This document shows, piece after piece, positions 28,297 to 36,832 of a stretch of 63,939 nt of DNA. A program made the position numbers and the translations under genes. The notes beneath the pieces were generated by a model. The model was given only the letters and a program-made list of their open reading frames with translations, ran no database searches and had not been told where the DNA came from. The stretch's first letter is position 1. Every line of letters starts with the position of its first letter. Origin of the DNA: an uncultured SAR86 cluster bacterium (GTDB taxonomy: Bacteria; Pseudomonadota; Gammaproteobacteria; Magnimaribacterales; D2472); contig CABXXT010000007.1 of assembly GCA_902516285.1 (NCBI GenBank), positions 1-63,939 on the forward strand, written 5' to 3'.

Positions 28297-29194
28297 GAAT
28301 TATTGTGGTTATATTTCAATTATTGGAAAACCAAATGTTGGAAAATCATCTATTTTAAATACAATTCTAGATAAAAAAGTTTCTATAACCTCCAGGAAAT
28401 CACAAACTACAAGAAATAATATTCTTGGCATCAAAACTATAAAAAATAAACAAATGATCTTCATTGACACTCCAGGTATGCACATAAAATCAAAGAAAAC
28501 TATGAATAAGATTCTTAATAAGTCTGCTGAAAGTATTATTGAGGACTCTGACATAATTATTCTAGTTCTTCAAAGATTAAAAATAGATATGCTTGATAGG
28601 CAAATAATTGAGAAGATTAAAAATTTTGATAAAAAAATAATTTGTGTGATTAATAAAATTGATCAAATAGATAATAAAAATAAGTTGCTGCCTTTTATTG
28701 ATGAAATATCAAATGAATATTATTTTAAGGATATATTACTTTTTTCAGCTAAAACAAAGGATGGTCTAGAAAATCTAATTTCATTAATCTCAAAAAACTT
28801 ACCAGAAAATAATCATATATATGATGAAAACTTTAACATCCAAAAGGACAATAAATTCATTTTCTCAGAGTTGATTAGAGAGAAGATTATTAGAAAGCTT
28901 GGAGATGAAATTCCTTACGATACTTTTGTAGAAATCGATAAATGTGAGGATAAAAAAGATATCTATCAAATTTATGCAACTATTTATGTTAATAGAAATA
29001 CTCAAAAGCAGATAGTGGTTGGCTCGGGTGGAAATGTATTGAAAAATATAGGTCAGGAAGCTCGATCAGAAATTGAAAACCTACTTAATAAAAAAGTTTT
29101 TCTAAAGACTTGGGTAAAGGTTAAAAAAAATTGGAATACAAATTCAGGATTTATTCAAAGTATTGGAGTAGGCGGCAGTCATGAGTCACAGTAA
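28289..29194 (+). CDS. era: GTPase Era
   Basis: Essential GTPase that acts on the 3' end of 16S rRNA. G motifs: GKPNVGKSS (G1), QTTRNNI (G2), DTPG (G3) and NKID (G4). The C-terminal KH domain (about 200-300) contains VVGSGGNVLKNIGQEAR, the GxxG-type RNA-binding loop. It overlaps rnc by 8 bases and recO by 14 bases, consistent with one translationally coupled unit. Confidence 0.96.
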   Translation: MDKNYCGYISIIGKPNVGKSSILNTILDKKVSITSRKSQTTRNNILGIKTIKNKQMIFIDTPGMHIKSKKTMNKILNKSAESIIEDSDIIILVLQRLKIDMLDRQIIEKIKNFDKKIICVINKIDQIDNKNKLLPFIDEISNEYYFKDILLFSAKTKDGLENLISLISKNLPENNHIYDENFNIQKDNKFIFSELIREKIIRKLGDEIPYDTFVEIDKCEDKKDIYQIYATIYVNRNTQKQIVVGSGGNVLKNIGQEARSEIENLLNKKVFLKTWVKVKKNWNTNSGFIQSIGVGGSHESQ

Positions 29195-29876
29195 TGCTGA
29201 TGAGTGTTTTATGCTTCACCAAAGATCATATGGTGAGACGAGCTTAATCGTTGAGGTTTTTACAAAAAATAATGGAAAAATTTCATTGATAGCCAAAGGT
29301 GCAAAAAAGCCTAAATCAAAATTTTTTGGTTATCTGGTTCCCTTTCACAAGTTAAACATAACATTTTCAGGAAGATCGGAACTTAAAACACTAACTAGTG
29401 TTGATAGAAATCTTGGCGACCTAGGAAATACTATGACTAAAACAAGTTATAGCCTTCTTTATATCAATGAACTTTTAATAAGATTACTACCTAAAGATGC
29501 TAAACAAGAGGATTTATTTTTCTTATACGATAAGTTTCTTCAGGATATAAATAATAAGGAAAACCTAGAATTAACTCTAAGATATTTTGAACTAGATTTA
29601 TTAGATATGCTTGGATACGGTTTTGATTACAATTATGAGATTGATAATAATCAACCTATTGATCCAAATTCAAACTATGCATTTGTAACTGAAAGGGGAT
29701 TTAAAAAATCTAGTAACTCAAAATTATCTGGCATTGATATAATTAATTTAAAAAATAGAGAGTTGGAAAAAGTATCTTTGAACAATTTAAAAGATATAAC
29801 CAAAAAAGCAATTAGTACTTGCCTTGATGGAAGAGATCTCGCAAGTCGCAAAATATTTAAGTCAATAAAACAATGA
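29181..29876 (+). CDS. recO: DNA repair protein RecO
   Basis: RecF-pathway mediator that binds SSB and loads RecA with RecR. The N-terminal OB fold is recognisable (FMLHQRSYGETSLIVEVFT, ISLIAKGAKKPKSKFFGYL) and is followed by the helical domain (YINELLIRLLPKDAKQEDLF, RYFELDLLDMLGYGFD). Length 231 is typical. It sits between era and acpS; pdxJ, which separates them in E. coli, is missing. Confidence 0.92.
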   Translation: MSHSNADECFMLHQRSYGETSLIVEVFTKNNGKISLIAKGAKKPKSKFFGYLVPFHKLNITFSGRSELKTLTSVDRNLGDLGNTMTKTSYSLLYINELLIRLLPKDAKQEDLFFLYDKFLQDINNKENLELTLRYFELDLLDMLGYGFDYNYEIDNNQPIDPNSNYAFVTERGFKKSSNSKLSGIDIINLKNRELEKVSLNNLKDITKKAISTCLDGRDLASRKIFKSIKQ

Positions 29877-30250
29877 TCTTTGGAATTGGAACAGACATTG
29901 TTGATATTAGCAGAATCAAAAAAATGAATTCTGTTCAAAAATTTGCTCAAAAGATTTTGGGAAATCAAGAGATGGATATATTTGAATCAATTGATGACAA
30001 AAAAAAGATATATTTTCTTTCAAAGCAGTTTGCAGCAAAGGAAGCCTTTTCAAAAGCACTAGGTACCGGGATAAATAAAAGTCTAAGATTCAAAGATATT
30101 GAAATACTCAGAGATGAGAAGGGCAAACCTTTTTTTGACTTAAATTCTTCTTCCTCTGAACTTATTTCAAGTTTTGGAATAGTTGGAACACATGTTAGTC
30201 TTTCTGATGAAAAAGATAATGCTATTGCGTTTGTAATATTAGAAAAATGA
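29873..30250 (+). CDS. acpS: Holo-[acyl-carrier-protein] synthase
   Basis: Transfers 4'-phosphopantetheine from CoA to acyl carrier protein. The N-terminal GIGTDIVDISRIKK carries the Mg-binding aspartate and the second motif FAAKEAFSKALGTGI carries the Glu/Lys pair. Length 125 is normal. It overlaps recO and adk by 4 bases each (ATGA type). Confidence 0.95.
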   Translation: MIFGIGTDIVDISRIKKMNSVQKFAQKILGNQEMDIFESIDDKKKIYFLSKQFAAKEAFSKALGTGINKSLRFKDIEILRDEKGKPFFDLNSSSSELISSFGIVGTHVSLSDEKDNAIAFVILEK

Positions 30251-30891
30251 AAAATATAATCTTATTAGGACCACCTGGAGCTGGAAAAGGAACTCAAGCA
30301 GATCTTATATGCGACTTATGCAGTATACCAAAAATCAGCACTGGTGATATGCTTAGAGAAGCAGTCGCGTCTGGCAGCGGTTTGGGCATAAAGGTTTCAA
30401 AAATCCTAGATACAGGTGGACTTGTTTCTGATGATATTATTGGATCCCTAATTCAAGAGAGGCTTACAAAACCAGACTGTGAAAATGGCTCCTTGTTTGA
30501 TGGAGTTCCCAGAACAATTGGACAAGCAGAGCAACTTGAAAAAATGGGGGTAAATTTTACTCATGTCATTGAGATATATGTTGAGGATGCAACTATCGTG
30601 AATAGGATGTCTGGAAGAAGAGTTCATCCTGGAACTGGCAAGAATTATCATATAGATTTTAACCCACCCAAAATCGATGGTTTTGATGACGAAACTGGCG
30701 AACCACTTATCCAAAGAGAAGATGATAAGCCTGAAACTGTTTTAAAAAGATTAGAGGTCTATCACTCTCAAACCAAACCTTTGACAAATTTTTATAAAAA
30801 TCTATCTAATGACGGACACTTAAAGTTATTTAAAGTTGATGGGTCTGAAACAGTAGAGGATGTTTTTAAAAAAATCGCCTCTCAAATTTAA
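30247..30891 (+). CDS. adk: Adenylate kinase
   Basis: Interconverts AMP, ATP and ADP. The P-loop is LLGPPGAGKGTQADLI at residues 5-20; the AMP-binding ISTGDMLREAVASG, the catalytic FDGVPRTIGQAE and the LID domain (GRRVHPGTGKNYHIDFNPPK) are present. The usual FDGFPRT reads FDGVPRT. The LID lacks zinc cysteines, as in enterobacterial enzymes. Length 214 matches E. coli. adk-tsaB adjacency is also seen in Pseudomonas. Confidence 0.96.
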   Translation: MKNIILLGPPGAGKGTQADLICDLCSIPKISTGDMLREAVASGSGLGIKVSKILDTGGLVSDDIIGSLIQERLTKPDCENGSLFDGVPRTIGQAEQLEKMGVNFTHVIEIYVEDATIVNRMSGRRVHPGTGKNYHIDFNPPKIDGFDDETGEPLIQREDDKPETVLKRLEVYHSQTKPLTNFYKNLSNDGHLKLFKVDGSETVEDVFKKIASQI

Positions 30892-30893
30892 TA

Positions 30894-31319
30894 ATGAATA
30901 TTTTGGCAATTAAAAGTACTGGTGATACCACATCAATGAGTGTGATTTTAAAAAATGAAATTAATACTTATTCAGCTAAACATGAAAGAAAAGATCGGCC
31001 TAATTGGGATATTTTTCTTGAAAATATAGGCCTTAATAAAATTTTTAATCTAAATGAAATAGACTTGTTTGTTTATGCAGATTCTCAAAATTCTTATACG
31101 GCGACAAGAACTGTGGCCAGTTACTTAAAAGGTGTTTCAGTTGCATTAAATAAACCCTTAATGGTAGTGAAAGACATTAGCGCTGATGACATTAAAGCAG
31201 ATTCAATTGCTAAAATCGCAAAAGAACAATTAAAAAAAGAGAATCCAAGCATGGAAGACTTTGACCCTGGTGATGCAAACCCATTCTATCCAAAAGATTC
31301 AGGGTTTAGAAAGAAGTAG
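30894..31319 (+). CDS. tsaB: TsaB-like protein with internal deletion (t6A biosynthesis)
   Basis: TsaB is the scaffold partner of TsaD in making t6A37 on ANN-decoding tRNAs. The N-terminal half aligns with TsaB: MNILAIKSTGDTTSMSVIL (strand and turn of the ASKHA-like fold) and YTATRTVASYLKGVSVALNKP in place of the usual SFTGVRIG segment. The very C-terminus ANPFYPKDSGFRKK matches the normal AEPVYLRNNVAWKK ending. The protein is 141 residues, against about 230, because roughly 90 residues between these parts are missing. Context beside adk supports the call. Whether it still supports TsaD is unknown. Confidence 0.78.
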   Translation: MNILAIKSTGDTTSMSVILKNEINTYSAKHERKDRPNWDIFLENIGLNKIFNLNEIDLFVYADSQNSYTATRTVASYLKGVSVALNKPLMVVKDISADDIKADSIAKIAKEQLKKENPSMEDFDPGDANPFYPKDSGFRKK

Positions 31320-32111
31320 ATGTTTGATCTTTTTTTGAGTTTTATATTAGCAATCATTCAAGGCTTAACAGAGTTTTTACCAATATCAAGTTCAGCACAT
31401 TTACTTTTACCATCATTATTATTCGGATTAAAAGATTTAGGTCTATCTTATGACATAGCAGTTCATGCAGGAACTTTAGTTGCAGTAATATATTTTTTTA
31501 AATCAGAAATTATTCTGATGACTAAATCCTTTTATGTAAATAATAATGATCTGAATAAATATAAAACTCTTGCTATGTGTCTCATAGCTGCGACTATTCC
31601 AATTGTATTGGTAGGATTTTCAGCTTCAGATCTTTTAAATCAAAGAATTTTTGGCATTCAAAGTATCGCTTTAGTTAATATTATTTTTGCAGGAATACTT
31701 CTGCTTGCTTTTTTAAAGAGAGAAGAAAAAAAAGATTTGTATCAATTGAGTCTTTATGGAGCTCTTTTCATTGGAATTTTTCAATGTTTTGCTCTTATTC
31801 CAGGGGCGTCTCGATCTGGAACTGCAATCACAGCAGCATTATTAATAGGAATGAACATAAAAGATGCAACAAAATTCTCTTTTATGCTCGGCATCCCGAC
31901 AATCCTTGGTGCTCTTGTTTTACTTCTTATTGATATTCAAAAGCTTGGTATTGCATTTAATATTACATATTTAATTGTTGGATTTCTTGTATCAATGATA
32001 TTTGCATTCCTCACAATAAAGTTATTTTTGGCATTTGTTGAAAAAATAGGCATGCTCCCGTTTATTGTATATAGGCTTTTCTTAGGATTGTTTTTATTAC
32101 TAATAATTTAG
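31320..32111 (+). CDS. uppP: Undecaprenyl-diphosphatase (UppP/BacA)
   Basis: Integral membrane enzyme that recycles the undecaprenyl carrier for peptidoglycan synthesis. The two signature regions are present: GLTEFLPISSSAHLLL at about 16-31 with the catalytic Glu/Ser, and PGASRSGTAITAALLIGM at about 161-178 with the phosphate-binding arginine. At least seven hydrophobic segments are visible over 263 residues. It starts immediately after the tsaB stop. Confidence 0.95.
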   Translation: MFDLFLSFILAIIQGLTEFLPISSSAHLLLPSLLFGLKDLGLSYDIAVHAGTLVAVIYFFKSEIILMTKSFYVNNNDLNKYKTLAMCLIAATIPIVLVGFSASDLLNQRIFGIQSIALVNIIFAGILLLAFLKREEKKDLYQLSLYGALFIGIFQCFALIPGASRSGTAITAALLIGMNIKDATKFSFMLGIPTILGALVLLLIDIQKLGIAFNITYLIVGFLVSMIFAFLTIKLFLAFVEKIGMLPFIVYRLFLGLFLLLII

Positions 32112-32843
32112 ATGCAAATCTATGTCGATAAAATCTTTCTTGATAATTATGTAGAAGAGATTTCAACCAGATTCAATTATGAAATAGTTTTTGAAAAACC
32201 ACATACCAACAATTATTTTATATATGACACAAATGGACTCTCTCTAACTCTGCGCTCAAATAATACAATAAAGTTAATGAACATTAACTTTATGAGTGGA
32301 AAGCTTGGATGGAGACTTAAAAGAGCAGATCATGAGAGTAATTTAAAGAAAGCGTTAGGGAAAACTAAGAATTCTCTAAAAATTTTTGATGCAACAGCAG
32401 GTCTATTATCTGATTCTATGATTTTTTTATCTCTCGGCCATAAGGTAGTTGCTGTTGAGCAGAGCAAGATAATATATTTACTAGTTGAAGATGCAGTTAA
32501 AAGATCAAAGAATGAAATACCATTTTTAAAAAACTTAAATTTAATAAATGCCAATTCACTTGATATCTACAAAAGTTCTCTAGAGTCATTTGACGTTGTA
32601 TATCTTGATCCAATGTACCCAATACCAAAAAAGAACATAAAAAAATCTGGTGATCTCAACTCCTTGAGGTCCATTTTAGAAAGTGAAAACATTTTGATCG
32701 AAGAGGATGCATTGATCGATAGTTTTATGCAAACTGATTATAAAAAATTAATTTTAAAAAGACCTTTAAAAGCAAAAAAACTTTATAGTAATATTAACTA
32801 TCAAGTTAAAGGTAAAAGCACGAGATTTGATATTTATTTATGA
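32112..32843 (+). CDS. rsmJ: 16S rRNA (guanine-1516-N2)-methyltransferase RsmJ
   Basis: SAM-dependent methyltransferase of the RsmJ/YhiQ family. Visible: an N-terminal region ending in GKLGWRLKRADHES, the SAM-binding stretch IFDATAGLLSDSMIFLSLGHKVVAVEQS at about 92-119 (motif I; the usual GLGRD reads GLLSD), and the substrate motif VVYLDPMYPIPKK typical of this family. Length 243 is normal. The start abuts uppP and the end overlaps the next gene by 4 bases. Confidence 0.88.
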   Translation: MQIYVDKIFLDNYVEEISTRFNYEIVFEKPHTNNYFIYDTNGLSLTLRSNNTIKLMNINFMSGKLGWRLKRADHESNLKKALGKTKNSLKIFDATAGLLSDSMIFLSLGHKVVAVEQSKIIYLLVEDAVKRSKNEIPFLKNLNLINANSLDIYKSSLESFDVVYLDPMYPIPKKNIKKSGDLNSLRSILESENILIEEDALIDSFMQTDYKKLILKRPLKAKKLYSNINYQVKGKSTRFDIYL

Positions 32844-33907
32844 TTGTTATTAAAAAAAATTCATTAAAAATTTCTATTAAAAATCAGGATTTTGATCTTC
32901 CATTTCTATGGTTAAGAGATAATTGTGAATGTAATCAATGCAGAATAAAAGAGACTGAAGAAAAGCAATTTTTGTTGCATACAGTTCCTGTAAATATTAA
33001 ACCAGCTAAAGTTGAAAGTGACCATGAAAATCTTTTAATTAGATGGGAGGATGACCACAAAACAACAATATCATTAAAAAAACTTCTTCAAAGTAGTATG
33101 CCCAGATATCCAAAACATAAGTTCTGGCCAAAATCGTTCTTACCAAGTAAATTTAGATGGGCAGATTTCCTTAAAGACAAAAATACTGCGCTTAAAGCTC
33201 TAAAAGATTTTGTTCAATATGGTGCCATCATTTTAAAAGAAGCTCCAAGAAAATCCAATTCATTAGAACTTCTTTCAAAAAGGCTTGGTCCAATTCATGA
33301 GACTTTATTCGAAAGGATTCATAATGTTTCTGTAACGGGTCATGTATACAATGTTGCTCATACCTCAAAAGGACTCCCACCACACAATGACTTTGCAAGT
33401 TATAAGGCTCAACCAAGTGTTCAAGCATTGCATATGCTAGAAAATGAGTGTGAGGGGGGAGAATCAATTATTGTTGATAGTTCGAAACTCTTAAATGATT
33501 TCAAAGAAGACCACCCAAAATTTTTTAACATCCTTACAAAATTTGATGTTCCGTTTAGAGAGTTTGATGATCAAAATGAAACCTATGCAGAGGAGCCATT
33601 AATAAAATGTAAAAACGATGGATCAGTTGAAAGTTTTAGATTTTCAAATCAACTGATGCAAATGATCAATCCGTCAAGAAAAGGAATTAATGATTTTTAT
33701 AAAGCCTTGCATGAGCTTTCATCAAGAATTTATGATTATAAGTATCGTTGTAAATTTAGGCTAAACAGCGGTGAAGTATTAATTGTCGCAAGTCATAGAG
33801 TTCTTCATGCTCGAGAAGCATTTGTTCCAAATGGAAAAAGACATTTGCAGGATGCTTATTTCGTATATGATAATGCTGCAAACAACATAGTTTTATTATC
33901 AAGTTAA
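32840..33907 (+). CDS. Gamma-butyrobetaine dioxygenase-like Fe(II)/2-oxoglutarate oxygenase
   Basis: TauD-superfamily oxygenase of 355 residues. The N-terminal zinc domain is seen as cysteines C29, C31 and C34 with H47 (CECNQCRIK), the arrangement of gamma-butyrobetaine hydroxylase. Iron ligands are H182 and D184 (PPHNDFASY) and the distal H323 (RVLHAREAF), followed by the 2-oxoglutarate arginine. Homologues hydroxylate gamma-butyrobetaine or trimethyllysine for carnitine synthesis; substrate here is unproven. It overlaps rsmJ by 4 bases, and a DUF2805-type gene starts directly after. Confidence 0.87.
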   Translation: MIVIKKNSLKISIKNQDFDLPFLWLRDNCECNQCRIKETEEKQFLLHTVPVNIKPAKVESDHENLLIRWEDDHKTTISLKKLLQSSMPRYPKHKFWPKSFLPSKFRWADFLKDKNTALKALKDFVQYGAIILKEAPRKSNSLELLSKRLGPIHETLFERIHNVSVTGHVYNVAHTSKGLPPHNDFASYKAQPSVQALHMLENECEGGESIIVDSSKLLNDFKEDHPKFFNILTKFDVPFREFDDQNETYAEEPLIKCKNDGSVESFRFSNQLMQMINPSRKGINDFYKALHELSSRIYDYKYRCKFRLNSGEVLIVASHRVLHAREAFVPNGKRHLQDAYFVYDNAANNIVLLSS

Positions 33908-34159
33908 GTGGACTTATCACAAAGCGATATCTCAAGAATAATTGAAATGGCATGGGAGGACCGAACCCCATTTGATGCTATAGAAGCGCAATTCAATTTA
34001 ACTCATGATGATGTAGTTAGCTTAATGAGAAAAAATTTAAAAAAGAAAAGCTTCAATTTATGGAGAGAAAGAGTAAGAGGAAGAAAAACTAAACACTCTG
34101 AACTGAGAGATTTTAAGGTTGGAAGACATCATTCGTATGATCAAAACAAACATAAGTAA
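33908..34159 (+). CDS. DUF2805 / TIGR03643 family protein
   Basis: An 83-residue basic protein starting at GTG directly after the dioxygenase stop. It has the family pattern ISRIIEMAWEDRTPFDAIE, a helix-turn-helix-like HDDVVSLMRKNL, then FNLWRERVRGRKTKHS. The family is widespread in marine bacteria and has no known function; the small size, HTH-like helices and arginine-rich tail suggest nucleic-acid binding, which is inference. Confidence 0.82.
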   Translation: MDLSQSDISRIIEMAWEDRTPFDAIEAQFNLTHDDVVSLMRKNLKKKSFNLWRERVRGRKTKHSELRDFKVGRHHSYDQNKHK

Positions 34160-34436
34160 AGATAAAATAAAATTTGAGAATTTACATAAATCTTTTTTTA
34201 ATGATTTAAATACAACTTGTTCAATTGCAGATCAAAAAGTGGCTATTACCAATATTGATGTTGAGAATCAAGATCCTGCCTCGGTGGAACTTGAGATTAT
34301 AGTAGACAAGTTCTATATATCTTTTTGGGACGGATATTCACTAGCTGAAAGATTTGATTTCGTATCCTATGAACCAGCTCTTACCCAATTTAAAAAGTCA
34401 GCAAAAAAGCTTGCGAAGAATTTAAGAAGATTTTAA
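34137..34436 (+). CDS. Small hypothetical protein
   Basis: A 99-residue protein I do not recognise. The ATG at 34137 overlaps the end of the DUF2805 gene by 23 bases; an in-frame TTG at 34119 is possible but less likely. The sequence is soluble, mixed alpha/beta, with a central VELEIIVDKFYISFWDGYSL and a lysine-rich C-terminal helix (QFKKSAKKLAKNLRRF). It is last in the lepA run and is followed by a terminator-like hairpin that includes its stop codon. Confidence 0.6.
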   Translation: MIKTNISKDKIKFENLHKSFFNDLNTTCSIADQKVAITNIDVENQDPASVELEIIVDKFYISFWDGYSLAERFDFVSYEPALTQFKKSAKKLAKNLRRF

Positions 34437-34463
34437 AGAGCCAAAATAATTTGACTCTTTAAA
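34432..34463. terminator. Bidirectional terminator between convergent genes
   Basis: Fourteen-base arms (34432-34445 and 34450-34463) with one mismatch and an ATAA loop; A and T tracts on the outer ends give a U-run in both directions. It separates the end of the lepA run from the convergent lipoprotein gene ending at 34466. Confidence 0.65.
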
Positions 34464-34465
34464 AA

Positions 34466-36385
34466 TTAGTATCCTGAACTTCCTCCATCATCAGATGATG
34501 CATAGTGTGATTTTGGCTTAAACATTGAGTCATCAGAAGAGCTCATCGCTCCGTGATATCCTTGATCAGCTGTCATATAAAACGTTAATCCTGGATATTC
34601 ATAAAACTCATGAGTGTGTTCAGACCCTCCTTGGGAAGTCAAATAAACTTTATAGGTATAGCCAGAGGCCCCTTTAAAGGGTCCAGATGATACTGTGCCT
34701 TTTACCTGGAGAGCAGAGGATGCATTTGTGACGTCTATTTGAGACATATCATATGAAGTAACTTTCACTATTTTTCCATTTGTATACATACCGGAGTGAA
34801 AATCACAATATGGATAAATTGTATCTGGTGTATTAGCACCAACTGTTAAAGTAAGAGTATTTTCATTCCAACCTTCATTTGTACCAATCTTTCCTGCATC
34901 AGAAGAGGTTGCATTTTGAACGGTAGACATTTTAAATGGATGACTAGATGTAACTGAACTAGTTGCATCAAATTGGATCACATCACCTTCTTTTACATAA
35001 ATAATGAATTCAGTAGTTGAAGCATTTACGTTATCGACGACGTAATTGCTATTCCCATTGTTAGATAACGAATAATTTGTTGTCTTGAGGCTTGACTCAT
35101 TATCAGTTATTGTTCCGCCTGCCCATGATGTGTTTTCATTAATCCAATCAATAGTATTAAAAGTTAGCTTATCAATCTCAGCAGAAGTAGAAGTTCCGTC
35201 CACAACAGATTTCATAAGCTGAACAAGCTCCTCAACACCAGCCTTTGTAAAATGTGAGAGTGAATTAGATGAATTTGCATACATTTTTTGCATGTAAGCA
35301 GATGTGCCAGCTGACAAATCAATCAATTGTTGACTAGATAGTGACAATGTATCTTGAATACTATTGGTGTACAAATCTTTTATAAAAGCTGTGTCTCCAA
35401 GGGATGTCTCATTTTCAGATCTTTCCTTGAATACGTCAGTAGCTAAATAGTACTGACCATTACCAACTGTAAAAGTTGGATGAAGGTCAATCAAGATTTT
35501 ATAAAGGACCATTAGTTGAGCATTAACAACTGCAGCTTTATTGTAAATAGCAGAATCTAAGTTTGAATAAGGATTATCAAATCTGATCATAAAACTAGAA
35601 TCTATTCCAAGTCTTGATTTTAATTGTTCATATGTTCCTGTTTCTCTGGCATATGGCATTGAACTTAGTGGTGAAACTACAAAGTTTTGATCAGTAACAG
35701 GCTGACCCAGAGCAAAAGTATAAACGTCATCAAATTGAAGATTTGTAACAGGGTCAAATCCGCCTTCACCTCTAATAACAATATCCGTCGTGCCTGAGTC
35801 AACCGTTAACGAAAAAGTTCCATCTTGTGCAGTTGTTGTTGTGTACTGTGCTCCTGTACATGTATGACGTGTAACCTCGACACATACAGTTGCTCCTTGA
35901 ATTGGACCTGAGCTAATATATACTCCATCATAAGCCTCAGTCGTGATGTCATCAGAAGTATCATTAGTAACTGTTACAGTGAAATTTTCAGAATCAGTTT
36001 CCATCCCATCAGATACAGTGGCAGTAACTAAATATATATTATTCGCATCAGCATCAGAAGGATTTTCAAAGTCTGGCGCAGTTATAAAAGTTACAACACC
36101 GGAGGTTGATACTTGGAAGAATGATGCATCAGTTCCACTTATAGAGTAGGTAAGAGTATCTCCATTTGCATCTGATGCAACTATTGTGAATGCAGATGTT
36201 TGATTTTCAGCGACTGAAACATTTAAAGACGAATTTGTAATTGTTGGTGGAGTATTTGAGGAACTAGTTCCATAACCAGAACCGGAACCTGAATCACTAC
36301 TTGATCCACCGCCACCGCCTCCGCCACCACAAGCGGTAATAATAAAAAGTCCAAATATAAAATATACCCTGTTTAAAGTATTCAT
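34466..36385 (-). CDS. Cadherin-like lipoprotein with a C-terminal cupredoxin domain
   Basis: A 639-residue predicted lipoprotein. The start at 36385 gives a signal peptide with lipobox (FIFGLFIITACGGGGGGG) and a GGAG ribosome site; the open frame extends 20 codons further without need. After a Gly/Ser linker comes a cadherin-like repeat (about 48-140, FENPSDADANNIYLVTATV), a carboxypeptidase-regulatory-like segment (about 145-200), a helical middle, and near 490-545 a blue-copper-like domain with SSHPFKMS and YPYCDFHSGMYTNGKI (C-x2-H-x2-M). The three C-terminal ligands plus the upstream His suggest a type 1 copper site. Probably cell-surface; function unknown. Confidence 0.85.
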   Translation of the reverse strand: MNTLNRVYFIFGLFIITACGGGGGGGGSSSDSGSGSGYGTSSSNTPPTITNSSLNVSVAENQTSAFTIVASDANGDTLTYSISGTDASFFQVSTSGVVTFITAPDFENPSDADANNIYLVTATVSDGMETDSENFTVTVTNDTSDDITTEAYDGVYISSGPIQGATVCVEVTRHTCTGAQYTTTTAQDGTFSLTVDSGTTDIVIRGEGGFDPVTNLQFDDVYTFALGQPVTDQNFVVSPLSSMPYARETGTYEQLKSRLGIDSSFMIRFDNPYSNLDSAIYNKAAVVNAQLMVLYKILIDLHPTFTVGNGQYYLATDVFKERSENETSLGDTAFIKDLYTNSIQDTLSLSSQQLIDLSAGTSAYMQKMYANSSNSLSHFTKAGVEELVQLMKSVVDGTSTSAEIDKLTFNTIDWINENTSWAGGTITDNESSLKTTNYSLSNNGNSNYVVDNVNASTTEFIIYVKEGDVIQFDATSSVTSSHPFKMSTVQNATSSDAGKIGTNEGWNENTLTLTVGANTPDTIYPYCDFHSGMYTNGKIVKVTSYDMSQIDVTNASSALQVKGTVSSGPFKGASGYTYKVYLTSQGGSEHTHEFYEYPGLTFYMTADQGYHGAMSSSDDSMFKPKSHYASSDDGGSSGY

Positions 36386-36699
36386 AAAGTCTCCGTTATT
36401 TTTTATTGCTGGGCGTCTTGAGAAGTGAAGTCTTAATTGACTCAAGCAAAGCAGCTTTTCACATTCATTGAGCGTCTAAAATACATATAAATAGTCGGTT
36501 TACAAACTATTCATGACATTAATGAATGAATTTATGTAGTAGATTAAACCTGTTATCGATAAAAATTGTCAAATATTAAAAATATACTATAAAAACAACC
36601 AATGAAAGGCACTTTTTTAGTAGTTATACTACAAAATAGCAAAATTTAAGAAAGAAATAATTAAAAAAAACACATAAAAATTTCACATAAAGTTTTACA
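36386..36699. other. AT-rich intergenic region upstream of the lipoprotein
   Basis: About 314 bases with no supported gene. It contains two short inverted repeats: GTAGT-TAT-ACTAC (about 36632-36644) and ATTCAT-N7-ATGAAT (about 36508-36526). These could be operators for the lipoprotein gene, but no regulator is recognised. The downstream part of tRNA-Leu (minus strand) also runs into this gap; no clear terminator hairpin was seen. Confidence 0.4.
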
Positions 36700-36784
36700 T
36701 GGTGCCCCATATCTGAGTCGAACAGATACTCCCGAAGGAACGCGATTTTGAATCGCGCGCGTCTACCAATTCCGCCAATGGGGC
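36700..36784 (-). tRNA. tRNA-Leu (anticodon CAA)
   Basis: On the minus strand the sequence begins GCCCCATTGGCGGAATTGG and folds as a class II tRNA with a long variable arm (GTTCCTTCGGGAGT). The anticodon stem CGCGA/TCGCG encloses TTCAAAA, giving CAA, which reads UUG. The T arm contains GTTCGACTC and the 3' CCA is encoded (36700-36702). Acceptor arms GCCCCAT and ATGGGGC pair fully. The next gene, queA, is divergent. Confidence 0.95.
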
Positions 36785-36832
36785 TTGCAAAGCATTGTAG
36801 CTAAGTATTATCTATTTTAAAATCTGCTACTC

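Noticed and set aside
36386-36445. Twenty extra N-terminal residues of the cadherin/cupredoxin lipoprotein
   Set aside because: They would bury the signal peptide and lipobox; the ATG at 36385 has a GGAG ribosome site.
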